The translations under genes were made by a program, and so were the position numbers. The notes below the pieces were generated by a model. The model ran no database searches. It was given only the letters and a program-made list of their open reading frames with translations, and was not told the origin of the DNA. DNA of 11,322 nucleotides. Source: Firmicutes bacterium CAG:882 (GTDB taxonomy: Bacteria > Bacillota > Clostridia > Lachnospirales > Lachnospiraceae). Below are positions 7,007-11,322 of this stretch, in pieces. The stretch covers positions 5,390-16,711 of the forward strand of contig FR895355.1 in NCBI GenBank assembly GCA_000435595.1, given 5' to 3'. Position 1 is the first letter of the stretch; the number at the start of each line of letters is the position of its first letter.

Positions 7007-8848
7007 TTAGTTCAACGAAATATGCATTGTCTTTAACGCATTCTGTGCCCGGATTATATTCTGCAGTTCCCCTATGTCAGTGACATTCCTGCTCTTAATG
7101 TCCAGACTGTTCTTCATAATTCGCATTACTATGTCATCTAATGCCTTGTTTTTTTCTTTTATATCCATGTTTTCAGGAAGCTCCGTATTGAAAAGTCTTG
7201 CAACCTCCTTATGGCTCTCCTCATCGGTGAAGCTTGAAATAATCTTGGCAGGATTAATATCGCCACGCTCGAATTGGTCAAAAAGCATGAGTGCAACCTT
7301 ATAGTACAGCTCCTCCGTAAAGTCATCCGGTTTGACGTATTTAGACACAGATTTATAAAGTCCCGGCTCCTCGATAAGCCATGTAAGAAGCATTCTCTGT
7401 GCTTTTCTTATTCCGTCATCCTTCTCCTTGTCCATACGGCGTCCCGCACCATATCCCGGTCTTTTAGCTCCATCCTCCGGCAGTGCATCCCTGCCTTGAT
7501 CAAATACCGGTGTATCGTCAGCTTCATTTCTCTGCCCCCGTTTAGAGGCGACAAGTCCGACATTCGCCGCCCACTTTGCCACCAGCCTTGAGAGGCTGTC
7601 AGGGCTTATATAGTAGTTAGCAGCAACCGTTGCGATATAGTTGTTTCTCTCAACCTCATCCTCAAACTCCACAAGACGCTTTGCTGCTTCATTTAAGAAG
7701 GCAGTCCTGCCGTCCGGATCCTTTAAATCATAGTCTCGCTCAAGTATTGACAGCTCGAACATAAAGCTGTTTTGAGCATTGTCTATTCTCTCCTGAAATG
7801 CCTCTGCGCCAAGTGTCTTGATAAATTCATCCGGATCCTTATACGGCTTCATGTTGATAACCTTGGTTCTAAGCCCCGCATTTCTAAGCATTCCTATTGC
7901 TCTTATTGCAGCCTTTGTTCCCGCACCGTCGCTGTCATAGCAGACAAGCACGTCATTCGTGTACCGCTTCATGAGCGAAGCATGCCCGGTCGTGAGTGCG
8001 GTTCCAAGTGATGCAACTGCCTGATCAAAGCCGGCCTGATGCATCGCAATGACATCCATGTAGCCCTCACAGATAATAATATTCTTTTTTCTTGAGCTTC
8101 TTGCGAGGTTAAGACCGAACAGATTCCTGCTCTTATCAAAAATCTTTGTCTCAGGTGAGTTGAGATACTTCGGCTCGCCCTCACCCATAACGCGCCCTCC
8201 GAAGCCTATAACCTTGTTGCTTATGTTCATTATCGGGAACATAGCCCTGTTAAAGAACCTGTCTCTTACCTCTCTCTCATTGTATATAAAAAGTCCTGTC
8301 TCCTTCAGCAATTCATCACTGCAGCCTCTGCTCTTCATATACCTATACAGCTCATCCTTATATGTCCCCGACGCACCAAGTCCAAAATGTGTTATCGTCT
8401 CATCTGAAAGCTGTCTTTTATTTCTGAAATAATCATACGCTCTCTGTCCGTTAGGCGACTTAAGCATCCGGTAATAGAACATAGCCGCATCCTTGTTGAT
8501 ATCGTAAAGCTGTGCTTTAAGATCCTGCTGTCTCCTCTCCTCAGGCGACATTGACACCTCAGGAAGCTGCACACCCGCCCTGTCGGCAAGCATCTGCACC
8601 GCTTCAAGAAACGTATAATTCTCGTATTTCATTATAAACGAGAACACATTTCCTCCCTCACCGCAGCCGAAACAGTAGAACATCTGCTTCGAGCCCGATA
8701 CCGAGAATGAAGGTGACTTCTCGTTATGGAACGGGCAGAGTCCGAAATATGAACTGCCCTTTCTGGTCAGCCTGACATATCCGGATATCACATCCACAAT
8801 GTCACTTCTGCCTCTGACCTCCTCTATTATATCATCCGAATAAAGCAC
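7007..8848 (-). CDS. dnaG: DNA primase
   Basis: Makes the RNA primers for DNA replication and works with the replicative helicase. In 613 residues: the N-terminal CHC2 zinc domain has C38, H41, C59 and C62 (CPFHNEKSPSFSV to YCFGCGEGG); the catalytic core spans about 110-430 with TOPRIM motifs EGYMD (261-265) and DSDGAG (305-310), the acidic metal ligands; a variable linker lies near 445-475; and a helical C-terminal domain (about 475-613) is the expected helicase-binding part. The start is GTG at 8848-8846, supported by GGAGG (8855-8859) at 6-nt spacing; that site ends just before the dgt stop codon, so coupling to dgt is likely. Complete, with all key residues present. Confidence 0.98.
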   Translation of the reverse strand: MLYSDDIIEEVRGRSDIVDVISGYVRLTRKGSSYFGLCPFHNEKSPSFSVSGSKQMFYCFGCGEGGNVFSFIMKYENYTFLEAVQMLADRAGVQLPEVSMSPEERRQQDLKAQLYDINKDAAMFYYRMLKSPNGQRAYDYFRNKRQLSDETITHFGLGASGTYKDELYRYMKSRGCSDELLKETGLFIYNEREVRDRFFNRAMFPIMNISNKVIGFGGRVMGEGEPKYLNSPETKIFDKSRNLFGLNLARSSRKKNIIICEGYMDVIAMHQAGFDQAVASLGTALTTGHASLMKRYTNDVLVCYDSDGAGTKAAIRAIGMLRNAGLRTKVINMKPYKDPDEFIKTLGAEAFQERIDNAQNSFMFELSILERDYDLKDPDGRTAFLNEAAKRLVEFEDEVERNNYIATVAANYYISPDSLSRLVAKWAANVGLVASKRGQRNEADDTPVFDQGRDALPEDGAKRPGYGAGRRMDKEKDDGIRKAQRMLLTWLIEEPGLYKSVSKYVKPDDFTEELYYKVALMLFDQFERGDINPAKIISSFTDEESHKEVARLFNTELPENMDIKEKNKALDDIVMRIMKNSLDIKSRNVTDIGELQNIIRAQNALKTMHISLN

Positions 8849-8859
8849 TTTGTGCCTCC

Positions 8860-9888
8860 TTACTCTTTATAAGTCCACGAACGCGGTACGAATATCTCCT
8901 CAAACTTATGTACCACATACTGATCACTCATACCCGCAATGTAATCGCACACCACGATGTTCACCGGCTCATTCTTTCCCCATATCTGTATAAGGTAATT
9001 TTCCGGCAATGCATCTATATGCTCCTTATAATACTCATACAGCTCACGCAGAAGCTTCTTAGCCTTGACTTCCTCACTCTTAGCGGTCGGATTCGTATAC
9101 ACGCTCTGAAACATATAGGCTCTAAGCCCCCTCATCGCGGAATACTTCTCCTCCGACATAATAATATCCGGCTTTCCCTGACTTCCGTATATGACATCAT
9201 GAATCAGCGTATCAAGCCTCTCAGTAGTGGAATGTCCCAATATCTTTGAATACTCCTCGGGAATGTCATATTCGGACATAATCCCCGCTCTTATGGCATC
9301 ATCTATATCATGGTTAATATACGCAATCTTATCGGAAAGTCTCACAATCTTTCCCTCAAGCGTAGATGGTGTCTTTGCGGTTCCATGATTTACTATGCCA
9401 TCTCTGACCTCCTTGGTGAGATTAAGTCCCTTTCCGTTTTTTTCTATTTTCTCAACAACCCTTAAGCTCTGCTCATAATGCTTAAAGCCATTCTCAAAGC
9501 CATCGGCAATAAGTGCATCGTTCAATGCAGCTTCACCTGCATGTCCATACGGTGTATGTCCAAGGTCATGTCCTAGTGCAACAGCCTCAGTCAGGTCTTC
9601 ATTAAGCCTCAATGCCCTTGCTATGCTCCTTGCAATCTGCGCAACCTCAAGCGTATGCGTGAGCCTTGTCCTGTAATGGTCACCCTCAGGTGCAAGGAAA
9701 ACCTGTGTCTTGTGCTTAAGCCTTCTGAACGACTTGCAGTGAAGAATTCTGTCCCTGTCTCTTTGATATGCCGTCCGCATATCACATTCCTCCTCAGGTA
9801 CATCTCTTCCCGCACTATCACGCGAATGTGAAGCATAAGGACTCAAATATTCAAATTCGAATTGTTCCTGTTGTTCCCTTATATTCAT
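8860..9888 (-). CDS. dgt: dGTP triphosphohydrolase family protein (HD domain)
   Basis: HD-domain enzyme of the family that cleaves dNTPs, typically dGTP, to the nucleoside and triphosphate and so controls dNTP pools. With the chosen start it has 342 residues. Metal-site residues are present: H78 in RLTHTLEVAQ, H107-D108 in GHDLGHTPYGHAG, and Asp in INHDIDDA. FRRLKHKTQVF and RTRLTHTLE are typical of the family. The frame extends to a GTG at 9942, but GGAGGA at 9894-9899 is 5 nt from the ATG at 9888, so I start there; the ATG at 9891 is only 2 nt from it. Its position before dnaG-rpoD is common in Clostridia and suits supply of balanced dNTPs for replication. Substrate range (dGTP only or several dNTPs) is not readable here. 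Confidence 0.93.
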   Translation of the reverse strand: MNIREQQEQFEFEYLSPYASHSRDSAGRDVPEEECDMRTAYQRDRDRILHCKSFRRLKHKTQVFLAPEGDHYRTRLTHTLEVAQIARSIARALRLNEDLTEAVALGHDLGHTPYGHAGEAALNDALIADGFENGFKHYEQSLRVVEKIEKNGKGLNLTKEVRDGIVNHGTAKTPSTLEGKIVRLSDKIAYINHDIDDAIRAGIMSEYDIPEEYSKILGHSTTERLDTLIHDVIYGSQGKPDIIMSEEKYSAMRGLRAYMFQSVYTNPTAKSEEVKAKKLLRELYEYYKEHIDALPENYLIQIWGKNEPVNIVVCDYIAGMSDQYVVHKFEEIFVPRSWTYKE

Positions 9889-9893
9889 CATTT

Positions 9894-9899
9894 TCCTCC
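9894..9899 (-). promoter_or_regulatory. Ribosome binding site deciding the dgt start
   Basis: GGAGGA precedes tandem ATG ATG codons. Spacing is 2 nt to the first (9891) and 5 nt to the second (9888), favouring 9888 and arguing against the upstream GTG at 9942, which would translate AT-rich leader. Confidence 0.8.
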
Positions 9900-9984
9900 A
9901 TGCTGAAATGTCCAAAACAGTCCCTAATTTTATATACTTCACCCAAAGTCAAAAACCCTTTTTATTTTTTTATTTTTACACGGC

Positions 9985-10018
9985 AAAACAGCAGGGTGCC
10001 CTATTCCCTGCTGCTTTT
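9985..10018. terminator. GC-rich hairpin terminator, symmetrical
   Basis: CAGCAGGG (9989-9996) pairs perfectly with CCCTGCTG (10006-10013) around a 9-nt loop. On the minus strand the stem is followed by TTTTGCCG and on the plus strand by CTTTTAG. On the minus strand it lies about 100 nt downstream of the small membrane protein gene and also about 50 nt downstream of the next promoter, so it can terminate both transcripts. The U-tract is only four long, so read-through into dgt is likely. Confidence 0.75.
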
Positions 10019-10026
10019 AGAAGAAT

Positions 10027-10044
10027 TATGTATGTTATGTATGT
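10027..10044. repeat. Tandem 9-bp direct repeat
   Basis: TATGTATGT occurs twice without a gap (10027-10035 and 10036-10044); on the transcribed minus strand it reads ACATACATA twice. It is the linker between the two hairpins of the candidate leader RNA. It may be a simple slippage repeat or an accessible pairing region. Confidence 0.8.
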
Positions 10045-10068
10045 GGTTAGTTTCTACTAACAATATGT

Positions 10069-10097
10069 ATAATAAGCTAACTTGCATCATTTGTCAA
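10069..10097 (-). promoter_or_regulatory. Consensus sigma-A promoter upstream of dgt
   Basis: On the minus strand TTGACA (10092-10097) is a perfect -35, followed by a 17-nt spacer and TATTAT (10069-10074), five of six to the -10 consensus. It begins 17 nt after the stop codon of the small membrane protein and points to the dgt-dnaG-rpoD-trmK run. It is the best promoter match seen in the window. Confidence 0.85.
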
Positions 10098-10113
10098 TAG
10101 AATTTTTAATTTT

Positions 10114-10467
10114 TTATGTGGCAACCGCTCCTATCGTTCCGGCAGCCACACATATAAGCACGCATCTGACAAGACGTCCTCCATCCGCATGTATACCGCC
10201 TCCCGATATTATTGATATTGCAAGTACTGCCGCAAAGTACACAACTCCCGCACATATCCCCCACAGGAGTCTCTTCTCCTTTTTCAGTTTTCCAACCCCG
10301 AAGCCTGCAATGAACGAACCAACGGCATATATAACCATCGCCATAATTCCGAGCTGCGCCGGAGACAGTCTCAGTTTATATGCCAGAAAAGCACATATAA
10401 ATATAAGAATGACAGATACCATAACCGACGTGGCGGCCACCATTAAAACCTGTATAATTTTTTTCAA
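10114..10467 (-). CDS. Small four-helix membrane protein, TIGR04086-like
   Basis: 117 residues and strongly hydrophobic, with four predicted transmembrane segments at about 8-30, 36-58, 66-88 and 98-115, a basic loop KLKKEKR (about 60-66) and a glycine-rich turn SGGGIHADGGR (about 88-98). Length and layout match the uncharacterised Firmicutes family TIGR04086; the function is unknown. The start is TTG at 10467-10465, supported by GGAGGT at 10474-10479 with 6-nt spacing; the next candidate, ATG at 10443, lacks a ribosome site. The ribosome site lies in the descending arm of malQ's terminator and the start codon overlaps its U-tract, so translation from read-through RNA should be blocked, while RNA from the internal promoter (10499-10527) escapes this. 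It is the only predicted membrane protein here. Confidence 0.8.
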   Translation of the reverse strand: MKKIIQVLMVAATSVMVSVILIFICAFLAYKLRLSPAQLGIMAMVIYAVGSFIAGFGVGKLKKEKRLLWGICAGVVYFAAVLAISIISGGGIHADGGRLVRCVLICVAAGTIGAVAT

Positions 10468-10515
10468 AAAAAGACCTCCATATACTCTTTTATATATAAG
10501 TATATGGAGGTCTTT
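10466..10515 (-). terminator. Rho-independent terminator of malQ, overlapping the next gene's start
   Basis: A perfect 17-bp inverted repeat (10470-10486 with 10499-10515) encloses a 12-nt AT-rich loop and, on the minus strand, runs into seven consecutive T (10472-10466). It lies about 40 nt after the malQ stop. The descending arm contains the GGAGGT ribosome site of the membrane protein gene, and the T-run supplies the first two bases of its TTG start. Confidence 0.9.
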
Positions 10516-10527
10516 ATTCTGTGATAA
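10499..10527 (-). promoter_or_regulatory. Probable promoter of the small membrane protein gene, inside malQ's terminator
   Basis: On the minus strand TTATCA (10522-10527, 4 of 6) is followed by a 17-nt spacer and TATACT (10499-10504, 5 of 6). The -10 is the end of the ascending arm of the terminator hairpin, and the predicted start, about A at 10491, falls in the loop. The resulting RNA would lack the ascending arm, leaving the ribosome site GGAGGT single-stranded. Confidence 0.6.
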
Positions 10528-10552
10528 CCGTATTTTTACTGCACGGTCTGTC

Positions 10553-11322
10553 TTATTTCTTTGTCTTTCTCTGTGAAGGTCTTTTTATCGGATGCTTTAC
10601 AAGCTTTGCAAATGCATCCGTGCGCTCAGCAAAATCATCAAGGTTCTTTGCCTTCCACTCCCAGTTAGGTGAACCGAGTGTTCCCGGAAGATTGAGTCTC
10701 GTCTTAGCGCCAAGGTCACACACATCCTGATAAGGAAGAATTGCCATATAACAGTCCTGGGACAGTGTAAATGAAACCATTCTCCACGAAACAGCTCCAT
10801 CCGGTATTCCGGCCTTGTCAAGGAAGCTCCTCGTTCGGTTCTTCTCCTTTCTTGAGAGAGACTTATACCATCCGTTTATCGTGTCATTGTCATGTGTTCC
10901 CGTATACAGCACAAGATTGTGTGTATCCGTATACTCACCATTGGCAACATCATTCTCCGTAAAGCAGAACTGCACAATTCTCATTCCCTTAAAGCCATAG
11001 TGGTCTCGAAGCGTAAGCACCTCAGGTCTTAAATCACCAAGATCCTCAACTATAATGTTGATATCCGGCATCACCTTGAATACGGTATCAAAAAGCTTAT
11101 AGCCCGGAGCATAGTTCCACTCACCGTCAACAGCAGTCTCGCACGCAGCCGGGATCTTCCAATAGCTGTCAAATGCCCTGAAATGGTCTATCCTGATAAT
11201 ATCGAACAGCTTGCTGCTGTAATCCAGCCTGTCAAGCCAGAATTTAAAACCATCCTTCTCCATGTAATCCCAGTCGTAGATAGGATTTCCCCATCTCTGA
11301 CCGGTTGCACTGAAATAATCAG
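10553..11322 (-). CDS. malQ: 4-alpha-glucanotransferase (amylomaltase, GH77), N-terminus beyond window edge
   Basis: Transfers alpha-1,4-glucan segments between maltooligosaccharides in glycogen/maltodextrin metabolism, in the cytoplasm. The frame is open to the right edge and begins with the GH77 signature DYFSATGQRWGNPIYDW, upstream of the first Met at 11263, so about the last half of the enzyme is present. The three catalytic positions are intact: nucleophile Asp in RIDHFRAF (codon 11186-11188), acid/base Glu in IIVEDLGDL (11045-11047), and the stabilising Asp in YTGTHDNDT (10889-10891). The normal C-terminal segment LPGTLGSPNWEWK is followed by a basic tail ending RKTKK. Stop at 10553-10555, then a strong terminator. 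It is probably functionally separate from the dgt group. Confidence 0.96.
   Translation of the reverse strand, partial: DYFSATGQRWGNPIYDWDYMEKDGFKFWLDRLDYSSKLFDIIRIDHFRAFDSYWKIPAACETAVDGEWNYAPGYKLFDTVFKVMPDINIIVEDLGDLRPEVLTLRDHYGFKGMRIVQFCFTENDVANGEYTDTHNLVLYTGTHDNDTINGWYKSLSRKEKNRTRSFLDKAGIPDGAVSWRMVSFTLSQDCYMAILPYQDVCDLGAKTRLNLPGTLGSPNWEWKAKNLDDFAERTDAFAKLVKHPIKRPSQRKTKK

Larger units (their letters stand above)
9985..10061 (-). ncRNA. Candidate small RNA or attenuated leader upstream of dgt (about 80 nt)
   Basis: A strong sigma-A promoter (10069-10097) would start transcription at about 10061-10064. The RNA would open with a perfect 6-bp hairpin, GTTAGT-AGAA-ACTAAC (10046-10061), then a single-stranded linker containing a 9-mer repeated in tandem (10027-10044), then a GC-rich hairpin followed by TTTT (to about 9985). 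It has no ATG, so a leader peptide is unlikely. It could be a free small RNA, a transcription attenuator controlling dgt-dnaG-rpoD, or simply an operon 5' UTR placed over the upstream gene's terminator. I see no antiterminator alternative to the final hairpin and no match to a riboswitch or T-box I can name. The promoter and hairpins are seen; the RNA itself is inferred. Confidence 0.5.

Noticed and set aside
9927..9952. TTGACT with downstream TATAAAAT as a second dgt promoter on the minus strand
   Set aside because: The spacer is only 12-14 nt; AT-rich DNA gives such hits by chance. The promoter at 10069-10097 is far better.
9950..9980. A/T homopolymer tracts as a replication-origin-like element
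   Set aside because: No DnaA-box cluster is present; the tracts fit a terminator tail or AT-rich promoter-proximal DNA.
9985..10061. T-box riboswitch or other known leader
   Set aside because: The stretch AGGGCACCCTG slightly resembles the T-box core, but TGGNACC is missing and the leader is much too short.
1..11322. CRISPR array, insertion sequence, prophage or defence island
   Set aside because: No spaced repeats, transposase, integrase or terminal inverted repeats were seen; the genes are core housekeeping functions with uniform codon style.

Overview
The window looks like chromosomal core sequence from a low-GC Gram-positive anaerobe of the Clostridia, most probably a Lachnospiraceae-type organism. 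This rests on the aspartate transcarbamoylase pair pyrB-pyrI, a dgt-dnaG-rpoD gene order, a class A RNase P RNA, a TIGR04086-like small membrane protein, strong GGAGG ribosome sites and an AT-rich codon style. No mobile element, CRISPR array, tRNA or rRNA was seen. The genus cannot be fixed by eye.

Layout. Positions 1-1172 (+) hold the 3' part of pyrB and complete pyrI, the catalytic and regulatory chains of aspartate carbamoyltransferase, closed by a hairpin that can act on both strands. Everything to the right is on the minus strand. Reading in the direction of transcription from the right edge: the 3' part of malQ (4-alpha-glucanotransferase); a perfect 17-bp inverted repeat that is malQ's terminator and also carries the promoter, ribosome site and start codon region of a small four-helix membrane protein; a strong sigma-A promoter followed within about 80 nt by a second terminator (a candidate small RNA or attenuated leader); then a tight run dgt-dnaG-rpoD-trmK-nucleoside kinase (9888 down to 3517). 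This run couples dNTP control, primase, the primary sigma factor, a tRNA methyltransferase and a nucleotide-salvage-type kinase. It is followed by rnpB with its own extended -10 promoter, and 37 nt after rnpB by a PAS/GGDEF/GAF-like diguanylate cyclase gene that converges on pyrI.

How it fits together. dgt-dnaG-rpoD-trmK is a Firmicutes form of the macromolecular synthesis operon: intergenic gaps are 11, 34, 3 and 3 nt, and ribosome sites overlap upstream stop codons, so translational coupling is likely. pyrBI and the kinase both concern nucleotide supply, but are on opposite strands and probably independent.

The most unusual material is non-coding: (i) the malQ terminator, promoter and ribosome-site overlap at 10465-10527; (ii) the promoter, 5' hairpin, tandem 9-mer and terminator unit at 9985-10097 ahead of dgt; (iii) the very short, terminator-poor rnpB-to-GGDEF junction. 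No wholly new protein system is visible; the coding genes are mostly recognisable housekeeping families.
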